Below, piece after piece: positions 24,211-33,330 of a stretch of DNA of 64,000 bases. The notes beneath the pieces are model-generated. The model searched no databases and was not told where the DNA came from. It saw nothing but the letters and a program-made list of their open reading frames with translations. Made by a program: the position numbers and the translations under genes. The stretch covers positions 1-64,000 of the forward strand of contig JAJEGA010000013.1 of NCBI GenBank assembly GCA_022820125.1. Reading direction: 5' to 3'. Numbering within the stretch: the first letter of the stretch is position 1; every line of letters starts with the position of its first letter. The DNA is from Anaerolineae bacterium. GTDB taxonomy: Bacteria > Chloroflexota > Anaerolineae > Aggregatilineales > Phototrophicaceae.

Positions 24211-24300
24211 TGTAGGGGCGTTTCGTTGAAACGCCCTCCCAATCGTGGAATCTATAGGGGCGACTGACGGTCAGTGTCCACGCGGCTCCGTGAGTCGCCC
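24211..24300. repeat. two GGGCG palindromes between binding protein and permease genes
   Basis: The first has the stem GGGCGTTTC/GAAACGCCC (24214-24236). The second is an expanded form, TATAGGGGCGACT...AGTCGCCC (24253-24300), with extra bases in the loop. They sit within the operon, where they could dampen expression of the permeases relative to the binding protein. Confidence 0.75.
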
Positions 24301-24318
24301 ACAAGCCAATCCCAACTC

Positions 24319-25302
24319 ATGTCCGAGCCCGTTGCCAAACCCAAATCATCAGCCGCCCTGGTGCAGAGCCGACGCAACGCCCTGAGATCCTACTTGGGCG
24401 CTTATGGCTTCATGGCGCCGGCCGGCGTCCTCGTCATCATTTTCTTCTTGATTCCGGTCGCCATCGTGCTCTACCTCAGCGTTACCAATCTGGCGAGTTC
24501 CAACTTCACCTCCGATCTCGCCAAGATGGAATTCATCGGTCTCAAGAATTATCAGACCCTGCTCAATGACCAGTTCGCGCGGAAAATTTTCTTCAACACG
24601 ATTTTTTATGTCCTCGTCACGCTCTCGTTATTCAACGTCTCGCTGGCGCTGATTGTCTCGCTGCTGACGACGCATATCGACCGCAGCGCCGGCTTCGTCT
24701 TCCGCGCCCTGTGGATTCTGCCGCGCATCACCTCGCCAGTTGTCTACATCTTGATTTGGAAGCGAATGATGGCGGAAGCGCCTTTCGGGATCCTCAACCA
24801 ATTCAACGAGTTCCTTGGCCAGCCCACTTATAATTATGTCGCGACCAATCCCTGGGTATTCGTGGTCGTGGTGAACGGCTTCATCGGCGTCTCTTTCGGC
24901 ATGATCATCTTCACCTCGGCTATCGAGTCGATCCCAAAAGATTTGCTCAACGCCTCGCTGGTTGATGGCTCGTCGCGGATGCAGCGCATTCGATACGTGA
25001 TCTTGCCGCTGATCCGCTGGCCCCTGCTCTTCGTGGTGACTTACCAGACCTTGTCCCTGTTGACCTCCTTCGTTGAGATCCAACTGTTGACCGACGGCGG
25101 TCCCGGTCTCTATCGCACCGAGGTCTGGTCGCTGACGGCTTATCATCGCGCGCTGTCCAATTATTTCGGCAACGCGCAATGGGGCTATGGCTCGGCTTTC
25201 GCTGTACTCCTGGTCATGATCGGCGTGGTGCTGGCTGTGATTTATATGCGCGTATTCCGCTTTGATGAACTGGTGGCTGAACCGCGGGTGGAGGCGCTAT
25301 GA
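24319..25302 (+). CDS. ABC transporter permease, MalF/UgpA-like
   Basis: This 327-residue inner-membrane protein has a basic cytoplasmic N-terminus, six hydrophobic segments, the EAA loop IPKDLLNASLVDGSSRMQRIRY and the MalF-type LLTDGGPGLYRTEVWSL motif. ATG 24319 is chosen; the frame extends upstream only through a GTG within a palindromic repeat. The stop overlaps the start of the PDZ-containing permease by 4 bases (ATGA). It forms the heterodimeric channel with that protein. Confidence 0.9.
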   Translation: MSEPVAKPKSSAALVQSRRNALRSYLGAYGFMAPAGVLVIIFFLIPVAIVLYLSVTNLASSNFTSDLAKMEFIGLKNYQTLLNDQFARKIFFNTIFYVLVTLSLFNVSLALIVSLLTTHIDRSAGFVFRALWILPRITSPVVYILIWKRMMAEAPFGILNQFNEFLGQPTYNYVATNPWVFVVVVNGFIGVSFGMIIFTSAIESIPKDLLNASLVDGSSRMQRIRYVILPLIRWPLLFVVTYQTLSLLTSFVEIQLLTDGGPGLYRTEVWSLTAYHRALSNYFGNAQWGYGSAFAVLLVMIGVVLAVIYMRVFRFDELVAEPRVEAL

Positions 25303-26876
25303 CGGCGCGCGAACCCTTGTTTGATTCAGCCAAGTCAAAAGCTGACGAAACGCCGCCTTCGTTTCAAGCGGATCTGATCGAAGGGCTGCGGCTCGGCTTT
25401 ATCAGCATTCTTATCGCGCTCGCCGCGGCCTTTTTCTTCAGCGGCATCGTGCATCCGCTCTTCGCCCTCGGCAGCGTCGAAGAGACGGTGATGGATGTGC
25501 TGACCCGTCTCTGCCTGCTGGCGCTGCCTTTCATCGCCTATATCGCGTCGGCCAGCGTCGCCCGCCGCTATACCGCGACGAACATCAGCCGGGCGCTGGG
25601 GCTGGCGTTGACTTGCGCGGTCATACTCTTTGCCGCCATATCGGCTGGCCACTATGCCCTCAATTACGGCGTCTTCGCCCCGCGGCCATCGCTGCAGATG
25701 ACGCTGAGCCAGACAGAGGCCGGCGTTCGCGTGGAGACCATCGCCGCCGGTGGCGCCGCCGACAAAGCCGAGATGCAGGTCGGCGATGTCATCACGGCGA
25801 TTCGGCGCGATGCGGTTGATCTTGAGGCTTTCAATAAACGCCTGAGCCAAGCAGAAGCGGGCGCGCCGCTGCGCCTTCGTTTCACGCGCGGCGCCGAGGA
25901 AATGCAAGAGACCGTCCGGGTGGCGCTGGTTTCCGACAAGCAGTTGAACCTGCTCTTGCCGGGCCTCCTCTTCGGGCTCGTCTTTACCGCCATCATTGTT
26001 TTTCTGCCCGGTCATTGGGCGCCGTACATCGCGCTGGTTGGGCTGCTGTCCCCCCTCATCGTCGGCTATTTCTGGGTCATTGTCGCCACGTTCTCGTACC
26101 GAACCGAAGGGCTCGTGCCACTTGACAGCAATGACAATTTTGGCGGCTTCACCTTAAAGAACTGGGAATCGATCTTCGCCGGCAATATCGCCGGCTTGGA
26201 GTTCAATATCTGGCCCATCCTGATGACCTCGCTGGCGATCGCTGTGTTGATGACCTTTGTCGTCTTGTTGGTATCGTCGATGGCTGGTTACGCCTTGTCG
26301 CGCATGCACTTCCCCGGGCGGCGCTTTTTCCTTTCATTCACTTTGATTCTTCATGGTTTCCCGGCAATCACCTTACTGATTCCCATCTTTTTTGTGCTGC
26401 TGCGGCTTGGGGATCTTCCCGTCATCGGCGACATGGTCGGCTTCAACACCATCGGCGGCATCGCCCTGGTTATGGTCGCCTTTCAACTGCCGCTCGGCGT
26501 CTGGCTGATGAAAGGCTTCTTCGACAATATCCCTTGGGACATGGAGCGTTCGGCGCTGATCGACGGCGCCTCTCGTTTTCGCACTTATTGGGAGATCCTG
26601 CTGCCGCAGATTCGCCCCGGTTTGCTGGCGCTGGGAATCTTCGCCTTTATTGGCGGCTGGAACGCCTATATCATCCCCGCCACCTATTCGATCGGATCGG
26701 GGCTCAGCAACCTGCCGGTCTTCTTGAACGAGTTGATTGACGAGACCGCGCCCGTCGACTGGAATCAGGTGGCGGCCGTCGGCTTATTCCAATTGATCCC
26801 GATTTTCATTTTCTTCATCTTCGCCCAGGAATATCTCTTGAATATCTACGCCGGCGGCACCAAGGGAAGTTCCTAA
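25299..26876 (+). CDS. ABC transporter permease, MalG/UgpE-like, with N-terminal PDZ domain
   Basis: 525 residues, almost twice the usual 280. Residues 240-525 are a standard MalG-type permease: helices, an F-G-GFTLKNWESIF segment, the MALSR-like GYALSRMHFPGR, and the EAA loop ERSALIDGASRFRTYWEILL (about 416-435). In front of it lie three extra membrane helices (about 30-56, 66-88 and 99-121), a PDZ domain (138-208: GVRVETIAAGGAADKAEMQ, GDVITAIRRDAV, LRLRFTRG) and a fourth extra helix (217-237). By topology the PDZ domain would face the outside. PDZ domains bind C-termini or extended peptides, so it may dock the binding protein or a protease. It overlaps the upstream permease gene (ATGA) and is followed 17 bases later by the ATPase gene. 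Confidence 0.88.
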   Translation: MTAREPLFDSAKSKADETPPSFQADLIEGLRLGFISILIALAAAFFFSGIVHPLFALGSVEETVMDVLTRLCLLALPFIAYIASASVARRYTATNISRALGLALTCAVILFAAISAGHYALNYGVFAPRPSLQMTLSQTEAGVRVETIAAGGAADKAEMQVGDVITAIRRDAVDLEAFNKRLSQAEAGAPLRLRFTRGAEEMQETVRVALVSDKQLNLLLPGLLFGLVFTAIIVFLPGHWAPYIALVGLLSPLIVGYFWVIVATFSYRTEGLVPLDSNDNFGGFTLKNWESIFAGNIAGLEFNIWPILMTSLAIAVLMTFVVLLVSSMAGYALSRMHFPGRRFFLSFTLILHGFPAITLLIPIFFVLLRLGDLPVIGDMVGFNTIGGIALVMVAFQLPLGVWLMKGFFDNIPWDMERSALIDGASRFRTYWEILLPQIRPGLLALGIFAFIGGWNAYIIPATYSIGSGLSNLPVFLNELIDETAPVDWNQVAAVGLFQLIPIFIFFIFAQEYLLNIYAGGTKGSS

Positions 26877-26893
26877 CCCGGGAGCGCCAAATT

Positions 26894-27976
26894 ATGGAAA
26901 TTCGAATCGACAATCTGACCAAGAAGTTTGGCGATGTGGTCGGCGTCGAAGACCTGACGCTGCATATCGAAGATGGCGAGTTTGTGGCTTTTCTCGGTCC
27001 CTCCGGCTGCGGCAAGACAACCACGTTGCTGACCCTCGCCGGCATCTACAAACCGACCGACGGGCTCATCCGCTTCGGCGATCGCGTGGTCAACACTGTG
27101 CAGCCGAAGGATCGCAACATCGGCATGGTCTTCCAGAGTTACGCCCTGTATCCGCACATGACGATCTTTCAAAACATCGCCTACCCGCTAAAGCTGAAGA
27201 AGGCGCCGAAAAACGTTCAGAACGAGCAAGTGCGGCAGGTCGCCAACGTCATGGGCATCGGCGAATTGCTCGATCGCCGGCCCGGGCAGCTATCCGGCGG
27301 GCAGCAGCAGCGAGTAGCGTTGGGACGCGCTTTGGTCAAAGAACCGGATGTGCTGCTCTTCGATGAGCCGCTCTCCAATCTTGACGCGCGCCTGCGGCTG
27401 ACCATGCGTGGGGAGATCAAGCATTTGCAGAAGAATCTTGGCATCACCTCGATTTACGTGACCCACGATCAGGTGGAAGCGATGACCATGGCTGACCGCA
27501 TCGCCGTGATGAACGGCGGGCATTTGCAGGCTTTTGACGCGCCGGATGAACTATACGACCGACCGAAGACGCGCTTCGTCGCCGGCTTCGTTGGCAACCC
27601 GCCGATGAATTTCCTCGATGTGGAAGTCTCGCCAGCCAACGGTCAGTTTCTGGCCCAAGCCGATTCGATTGAATTGCCGCTGGGCGTCGAACGGGGCGAA
27701 GCCTCCGCCGGGCACAGGGGCACGGTCGTCATGGGCATTCGGCCCGAAGATATTCAGATAGTCGACGAAGGCGATGTACGCGGCGAGATATTTGTGGTGG
27801 AGCCGCTCGGTCGGGAAGATCTCATCGATGTGCGCATCGGACCGCATAGTTTCATCTTGCTCGCCGATACCGAAAAGCAGCACCGCGCCGGCGAGCTGGT
27901 CTCGCTGAATTTCGATATGACGCAGGCGCAATTCTTCGATCCCCAAACTGAACGATCGCTGCTTTGGCATCAGTAA
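26894..27976 (+). CDS. ABC transporter ATP-binding protein, MalK/UgpC-like
   Basis: This 360-residue cytoplasmic ATPase powers the importer. Walker A is GPSGCGKT (35-42), Q-loop MVFQSY (Q81), signature LSGGQQQR (133-140), Walker B VLLFDEP with the D-loop SNLDAR, and switch H191 (VTHDQVEAMTMAD). A C-terminal TOBE/regulatory domain (about 235-360) contains VVMGIRPEDIQI and is typical of MalK-type subunits that bind regulators or serve several permeases. It is the only MalK-type gene in the window and could also serve the sugar permeases at 10121-11952. Confidence 0.93.
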   Translation: MEIRIDNLTKKFGDVVGVEDLTLHIEDGEFVAFLGPSGCGKTTTLLTLAGIYKPTDGLIRFGDRVVNTVQPKDRNIGMVFQSYALYPHMTIFQNIAYPLKLKKAPKNVQNEQVRQVANVMGIGELLDRRPGQLSGGQQQRVALGRALVKEPDVLLFDEPLSNLDARLRLTMRGEIKHLQKNLGITSIYVTHDQVEAMTMADRIAVMNGGHLQAFDAPDELYDRPKTRFVAGFVGNPPMNFLDVEVSPANGQFLAQADSIELPLGVERGEASAGHRGTVVMGIRPEDIQIVDEGDVRGEIFVVEPLGREDLIDVRIGPHSFILLADTEKQHRAGELVSLNFDMTQAQFFDPQTERSLLWHQ

Positions 27977-27984
27977 AGACGCTC

Positions 27985-29403
27985 ATGCTAGACGAGCAGC
28001 TTGAGAGCCTCCAGCCGCCGCCCGCCGATGCGGATCATACGCTTGCCCGGCGCTATGCTCCGCTCATTCGCTTTGACGCGCGCGAGCCGTTTTTTCCCTC
28101 GGTCGCCGGCTATAGCGTCATCCGCCGGAACTGCGCCTCGCCTTCGTTTCCGCGCGAGATCGACTTGCCGGAAAATGCCGCCTTCGCCATCGAATACGCG
28201 ATCTGGTGGGATTGGGACATCCAGCATCTCTATGAGTTGGAACATATTTGGCTTTATGTCGATAGCGGCGGCGATATCGTCGCTGCCGAGGCGAGCTGGC
28301 ACGGGCGCTATCATCAGATGCGGGACGAGAGCGGCTCGCTGCCCCTGGAGGGCTGTCGGCTCGCGCTATATTCAGAACCGGGCAAACATGCTTTCGCGCC
28401 ATCGCCGGCATGGCTGCTGGGCAGAAGAGCGAAGACCGCAGCCAGTTGCGGCGCCCGCGCCGGACGGATGGGCGTTCACGTCACGCCCTTATTTGACGGC
28501 GTCATCAACGACGCCACGCCACTTAACAATCGCCTGGTTCACACCTGGCTCGAGCGCCTGCGCTTTGAACCGTCCTTCGAGTTTTCCACAAGTTTCGACC
28601 TGCGGCGCGCCAGACTTGTTCCCTGGCATATTCTCTTTGAATGGATACCGCGGCGCGTCTCCAGCTGGCTTGGTCATCTAAGCGCGACAATCCCGCCTGA
28701 TCAGCGGCGCGTCTTGCGCATCGCCCATCGGGGCGCGTCAGCCTATGCCGCCGAAAACTCGCTGGCAGCTATTCGCGCGGCGGCAGAACTGGGCGCCGAC
28801 CTCGTCGAAATCGACATCCGCGCCACTGCCGATGAGGTCCCGGTCGTCATCCACGACAGCAGCCTCAAGCGCACGCACGGCTTGGACGGCGATGTTTCTG
28901 AATACACCATGAAGTCGCTGCGCCAAATGACAGCGGCAAAGAGCCCGGTCATCAGCTTTGAGGAAGCGGTGAAACATTGCCGCGAGCTGGGCTTGGGGCT
29001 CTATCTCGATATCAAGCGGCTCACGCCCGGCGCGGCGCGTTCCATGTTTGATTCGCTTGATCGCCACCACTATATGCGGAACACGATCTTCGGCGCCTTC
29101 CGCCCCGATTATCTCGCCGATATCAAGACGGCGCGCCCCGATGCCAAGACCTCCATTCTGTTCGGCGCGGTCGATATCGATCCGGTCAAGCTGGCGCTTT
29201 CCATTAATGCCGATTATGTGCATCCCTGCTGGGAAAACCGCGCGGAACAGCCGCACCGTCTGTTGAAGCCCGACTGGATTCGGGCGGTGCGGGAGGCGAA
29301 CCTGGGCATCGTCTGCTGGCATGAAGAACGCCCCGCGGAGATCGCCGCTTTGATGGCGCTGGGCGTCGATGCCATCTGCTCGGACAGACCTGAATTGCTG
29401 TAG
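27985..29403 (+). CDS. glycerophosphodiester phosphodiesterase with an extra N-terminal domain
   Basis: 472 residues. The C-terminal half (about 245-472) is a GDPD TIM barrel: HRGASAYAAENSLAA supplies H and R, LVEIDIRATADEVPVVIHD supplies E-x-D and H, and LYLDIK and ICSDRPELL close the barrel. It would cleave glycerophosphodiesters to glycerol-3-phosphate and an alcohol, like UgpQ. The first 235 residues are a separate domain (YAPLIRFDAREPFFP, AIEYAIWWDWDIQHLYELEH, YSEPGKHAFAP) that I cannot name; its aromatic and acidic character suggests binding or a second activity. No signal peptide is seen. ATG 27985 is preferred; TTG 27964 would overlap the ATPase gene. The position after the ATPase supports a Ugp-like pathway. 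Confidence 0.85.
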   Translation: MLDEQLESLQPPPADADHTLARRYAPLIRFDAREPFFPSVAGYSVIRRNCASPSFPREIDLPENAAFAIEYAIWWDWDIQHLYELEHIWLYVDSGGDIVAAEASWHGRYHQMRDESGSLPLEGCRLALYSEPGKHAFAPSPAWLLGRRAKTAASCGARAGRMGVHVTPLFDGVINDATPLNNRLVHTWLERLRFEPSFEFSTSFDLRRARLVPWHILFEWIPRRVSSWLGHLSATIPPDQRRVLRIAHRGASAYAAENSLAAIRAAAELGADLVEIDIRATADEVPVVIHDSSLKRTHGLDGDVSEYTMKSLRQMTAAKSPVISFEEAVKHCRELGLGLYLDIKRLTPGAARSMFDSLDRHHYMRNTIFGAFRPDYLADIKTARPDAKTSILFGAVDIDPVKLALSINADYVHPCWENRAEQPHRLLKPDWIRAVREANLGIVCWHEERPAEIAALMALGVDAICSDRPELL

Positions 29404-29430
29404 AGCACCTGAGCCATTGTGAGGCGCCTC

Positions 29431-30555
29431 ATGACATCGGATCCGCTTTTTCCCACCAGTGTAATCGGCAGCCTGCCGCGCCCGAAGTGGGTGATTGACC
29501 AGTTGATCGCGCATCAGAACGGCGGCATGAGCGACCGCGAATTGGACGCGTCGCTGGACAAGGCGATCCCTTTCGCGATTGGCTTGCAAGAATCAGCCGG
29601 CATCGACATCATCTCGGATGGCGAATGGCGCCGCATCGGCTATTTCGAAGTCTTCGCCCAGATGGTTGATGGTTTCCAGCAAGCGGAGTATCAGACGCAA
29701 GCGCTGGCGCCGGAACTGCTGCCCGATACCGGCTTGTCCCCGCCGCAGCAGTGGACCTTGAAGGAATTCAAACAGGCGCTCGTCGTGGAAGGAATGACCT
29801 ACTCTCGGCCGATTGCCGCGCCGGGCGCAGCCTTTCTGCGTCAAAATACCGGGAAAAGCATCAAAGTCGCTTTGCCATCGCCCTATATGATTGGCGGGCG
29901 TTTGTGGCACCCAGCCTATTCAAGCGCGGCTTATCCAAGTCGCCGCGATTTCATCGAAGCCGTCATCCCGATTCTGCGGGCGGAAGTCCTCGCCTTGCGC
30001 GCTGCCGGCGTCGATGTCGTGCAGTTTGATGATCCCTGGCTCTGCTTCTTCGTCGACCCCGAACACCGCGCCCGTTTCGCCGACGCGGAAGCCGAGATTG
30101 AGCGAGCGATTGACGATCTAAATCGTGTGCTGGCTGGCATCGACGGGATCAAGACGGCGCTTCATGTCTGCCGCGGCAATCGCGCGCGAACGGTTTATGC
30201 CAACGGCGATTACGAACCGATCATGCCGCATCTGCTGCGCGCCGATGTGGATCAATTGGCGATGGAATTTGCGGTTTCGCAAGCCGGCGATGTGTCGATA
30301 TTCGAGCAATTCCCCACCGACAAGGAAATTGGCTTGGGCGTGGTCGATGTGCGCGGCGAAATCGCCGATACGCCGGCTGTCATTGTGGAGCGGGTCGAGA
30401 AGGCGCTGCGCTACCTGGCGCCGGAACAGATCACGCTCAATCCCGATTGCGGCTTCGCGCCCACCAGCACCAACCCAATCTCGCTGGAAGAAGCTTACCA
30501 AAAGCTGAAAGCCATGTCCGACGCCGCGGAGATTCTACGGCAACGCTACGCCTGA
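29431..30555 (+). CDS. MetE-like (cobalamin-independent methionine synthase C-terminal domain) protein
   Basis: This 374-residue cytoplasmic protein has only the catalytic barrel half of MetE. The start SVIGSLPRPKW, the DGEWRRIGYFEVFA segment and the zinc ligands are visible: H-x-C in LHVCRGN, E in the IFEQFPTDKEIGLGVVDV region and C in NPDCGFAP. Stand-alone proteins of this type transfer methyl groups from varied donors, or act on epoxide or homocysteine-like substrates; without the N-terminal half a folate donor is unlikely. GAGGCG precedes ATG 29431. It lies between the phosphodiesterase and diol dehydratase genes, so it may act in the same pathway, but the substrate is unknown. Confidence 0.8.
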   Translation: MTSDPLFPTSVIGSLPRPKWVIDQLIAHQNGGMSDRELDASLDKAIPFAIGLQESAGIDIISDGEWRRIGYFEVFAQMVDGFQQAEYQTQALAPELLPDTGLSPPQQWTLKEFKQALVVEGMTYSRPIAAPGAAFLRQNTGKSIKVALPSPYMIGGRLWHPAYSSAAYPSRRDFIEAVIPILRAEVLALRAAGVDVVQFDDPWLCFFVDPEHRARFADAEAEIERAIDDLNRVLAGIDGIKTALHVCRGNRARTVYANGDYEPIMPHLLRADVDQLAMEFAVSQAGDVSIFEQFPTDKEIGLGVVDVRGEIADTPAVIVERVEKALRYLAPEQITLNPDCGFAPTSTNPISLEEAYQKLKAMSDAAEILRQRYA

Positions 30556-30667
30556 CGATCCCCCGCCAGATTGCGCTTTGCAGGCGCCTCCCGCCATTGC
30601 CATTCGACAGCCTCGCCACCATGTGTTAGATTCTGCTTGCGACTCAAGCAATGGCGAAACAAAAACT

Positions 30668-32905
30668 ATGGAACGCTCAAAACGATTCGACCTGCTGGCA
30701 AAGCGGGACATCAACAAAGAGACCTATGTCGAGCCCTGGCCCGAAGCCGGCTTGATCGTCGCCGACAGCCCCTACGATCCGCAGCCGAGCCTCACAATTG
30801 AGGACGGCACGGTCGTCGAAATGGATGGCGTTGTACGCCGCGACTTTGACGCGCTGGATATCTTTATCGCCTCGCAAGCGCTGGACCTGGAGACGGCGGA
30901 AGCGGCGATGGCGCTGCCATCCGAGGACTACGCCCGCATGTTGGCCGACATCAATGCGCCGCGCGAAGATATCGCCCGCTTGATCGCCGGCTGCAGCCCA
31001 GCCAAGCTGACTGACATCATCCGCCACATGAACGTGCTGGAGATGATGATGGGCTTGGCCAAGATGCGCATCAGACGAAGGCCAGCCAATCAAGCCCACG
31101 TCACCAACTGGCGCGAGCATCCGGCATTGCTGGCGGCGGACGCGGCAGAGGCGGCGCTGCGCGGTTTCGCCGAAGTGGAGACCACCGTCCGCGTCGCTCG
31201 CTTCGCCCCCTTCAACGCGCTCGCCATCCTGGTTGGCACGCAGACCGGGCGCGGCGGCGTGCTGACGCAATGCTCGGTGGAAGAAGCGCTGGGCTTGCGC
31301 CTGGCGATGAAAGGGCTGACAAGCTACGCCGAGACGCTCTCGGTTTATGGCACCGAGAAGACATTCGTCGATGGCGATGATACGCCTTGGTCGAAGGCTT
31401 TTCTCGCTTCCGCCTACGCCTCGCGCGGCGTCAAAATTCGTTTCACCTCCGGCACCGGCTCGGAAGCGCTGATGGGCCGCGCTGAGGGCAAATCGATGCT
31501 CTACCTGGAGGCGCGCTGCCTGCTGGTGGTCAAAGGCGCTGGCAGCCAGGGTGTGCAGAATGGTTCGATTTCCTGCATTGCCTTGCCGGAAGCCTTGCCC
31601 GGCGGCGTGCGCGCGGTGCTGGCGGAGAACCTGCTGGCATCCATGCTTGGCTTGGAAGTGGCGGCTGGCAATGATGCGCTGGCTTCGCATTCCAGCATTC
31701 GCAAGACGGCGAAGCTGATGCTGCAATTCATCCCGGGGGCGGATTTTATCTTCAGCGGTTACAGCGCCATCCCCAAGCGCGACAACCTCTTCGGCGGCGG
31801 CAATTTCGATGCCGAAGATTTTGATGACTACAACGTCTTGCAGCGCGATATGCAGATTGACGGCGGCGTCCGCCCGATTACCGAAGCCGAGGCGCTGTCG
31901 ATCCGGCGCAAGGGCGCGCGCGCCATACAAGCGGTCTACCGTGAACTGGGTTTGCCCGATATCACGGATGACGAAATCGACGCGGCCGCTGTGGCGCATG
32001 GCAGCGATGACATGCCCGCTCGCGATATCGTACCCGATCTCGAAGCGGCTGACGCCTTCATGGCTGGCGACGATGATTTCACCACCGTCATCCGCGCCTT
32101 AAATAAGTCTGGCTTCAGCGATGTCGCCGACAACATCCTGGAGATGGGGCGGCAGCGCGTCGCCGCCGATTACCTGCAGCCGTCGGCGATTTTCGACGCC
32201 GACTTCAAGGTGCAGAGCGCGATCAACGACGCCAATGATTACACTGGTCCTGGCAGCGGCTATCGCCCGAGCGGTGAGCGCTGGCGCGAGATGCAAGCCA
32301 TCCCGCAAGCCAAGTCGCCCGAAGGTTTTGTCGACCCGCATGTCGCCGAGCCATTGTCGCGCCTTGCCGAGATCGGTCCCGCGGCGGTGGGCAGCGGGCG
32401 CGAAGTCATCCTGGCGCTCGGTCCGGCTTTCGGCAGCGCGCTTGGGAAGACGATCGGCGGCTTGGAACATGAAGACGTGCTCGAAGCCATCCTCACCGGC
32501 GTCGCCTCCGAAGGCATGATCGCGCGTATCATCCGCGTTTATCATTCATCGGATTGCGCCGCCATCGGCTACGTCGGCGCCCGCCTCAGCGGCAGCGGCA
32601 TCGGCATTGGCTTGCAATCGCGCGGCACCGCCGTCATCCACCAGAAAGACCTGGCGCCCCTGAACAACCTGGAACTTTTCCCGCAATCCCCCAGTTTGAC
32701 GCTGGCCACCTACGAAGACATCGGCCGCAATGCCGCCCGTTATGCGATGGGCATAGCGACTGTCCCAGTCGCTGTTGAGATTGACAATGGCGCCCGCCTG
32801 CGCCTCATCGTGAAGACCGCGCTGCTGCATCGCCGGGAAACGGACGAAGTCTGCCCCGAGCGCCCGCCGCAAGAATTGCGCTTCGATTGGGAGCCCGAGT
32901 TTTGA
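30668..32905 (+). CDS. B12-dependent diol/glycerol dehydratase, fused large and medium subunits
   Basis: 745 residues. Residues 1 to about 535 match the PduC/DhaB large subunit throughout (RSKRFDLLAKRDIN, LTDIIRHMNVLEMMMGLAKMR, AHVTNWREHP, DGDDTPWSKAFLASAYASRG, GSEALMGRAEGKSMLYLEAR, DAEDFDDYNV). Residues about 560-745 match PduD/DhaB2 (VILALGPAFGSALGKTIGG, LSGSGIGIGLQSRGTAVIHQ, LNNLELFPQSPSLTL). The usual N-terminal extension of the medium subunit is absent at the junction. The enzyme would convert glycerol to 3-hydroxypropionaldehyde or 1,2-propanediol to propionaldehyde with adenosylcobalamin. The small subunit follows with a 4-base overlap. No reactivating factor or microcompartment shell genes are in the window. 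ATG 30668 is chosen by alignment to PduC; its ribosome site is weak. Confidence 0.92.
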   Translation: MERSKRFDLLAKRDINKETYVEPWPEAGLIVADSPYDPQPSLTIEDGTVVEMDGVVRRDFDALDIFIASQALDLETAEAAMALPSEDYARMLADINAPREDIARLIAGCSPAKLTDIIRHMNVLEMMMGLAKMRIRRRPANQAHVTNWREHPALLAADAAEAALRGFAEVETTVRVARFAPFNALAILVGTQTGRGGVLTQCSVEEALGLRLAMKGLTSYAETLSVYGTEKTFVDGDDTPWSKAFLASAYASRGVKIRFTSGTGSEALMGRAEGKSMLYLEARCLLVVKGAGSQGVQNGSISCIALPEALPGGVRAVLAENLLASMLGLEVAAGNDALASHSSIRKTAKLMLQFIPGADFIFSGYSAIPKRDNLFGGGNFDAEDFDDYNVLQRDMQIDGGVRPITEAEALSIRRKGARAIQAVYRELGLPDITDDEIDAAAVAHGSDDMPARDIVPDLEAADAFMAGDDDFTTVIRALNKSGFSDVADNILEMGRQRVAADYLQPSAIFDADFKVQSAINDANDYTGPGSGYRPSGERWREMQAIPQAKSPEGFVDPHVAEPLSRLAEIGPAAVGSGREVILALGPAFGSALGKTIGGLEHEDVLEAILTGVASEGMIARIIRVYHSSDCAAIGYVGARLSGSGIGIGLQSRGTAVIHQKDLAPLNNLELFPQSPSLTLATYEDIGRNAARYAMGIATVPVAVEIDNGARLRLIVKTALLHRRETDEVCPERPPQELRFDWEPEF

Positions 32906-33312
32906 CTGAAACGAAAGGCGAGTATCCGCTGCGCGACAGCGAAACCGACGCGCTCTTAACCCACAGCGGCCGTCCGCTAAGCGATATCAGCGCCGACGCC
33001 ATCGCGGCTGGCGACATCACCGGCGATGACCTGCGCACCCATGCCGATACCCTGCGGCGGCAAGCGGCGATCGCGCGCGAAGCCGGCTACCCGCAGCTGG
33101 CGGCAAACTTTTCGCGCGCGGCGGAGCTGACCGATGTGCCCAATGACGAGCTCCTCAAGATCTACGAAATGCTGCGCCCGGAGCGCGCCTCTTATGACGA
33201 GCTGACGCGTCTGGCGGATTACCTGGAAGCGACCTATGGCGCAAAAGAGAACGCCGCCTTCATCAAAGACGCCGCGGCGACTTACCGCGAGCGCAATCTG
33301 CTGCGCCGTTGA
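32902..33312 (+). CDS. diol/glycerol dehydratase small subunit
   Basis: This 136-residue PduE/DhaB3-like protein completes the dehydratase. Typical segments are YPLRDSETDALLTHSGRPLSDIS, an LRRQAAIAREAGYPQLAANFSRAAEL helix and VPNDELLKIYEMLRPERAS. It starts at TTG 32902, whose first two bases overlap the TGA of the fused subunit gene, with GGGAG 8 bases upstream. It is shorter at the N-terminus than PduE of enteric bacteria, which lacks its solubility- or shell-targeting extension here, in line with no microcompartment. Confidence 0.9.
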   Translation: MTETKGEYPLRDSETDALLTHSGRPLSDISADAIAAGDITGDDLRTHADTLRRQAAIAREAGYPQLAANFSRAAELTDVPNDELLKIYEMLRPERASYDELTRLADYLEATYGAKENAAFIKDAAATYRERNLLRR

Positions 33313-33330
33313 TGCGTTCGTCGTGGAATC

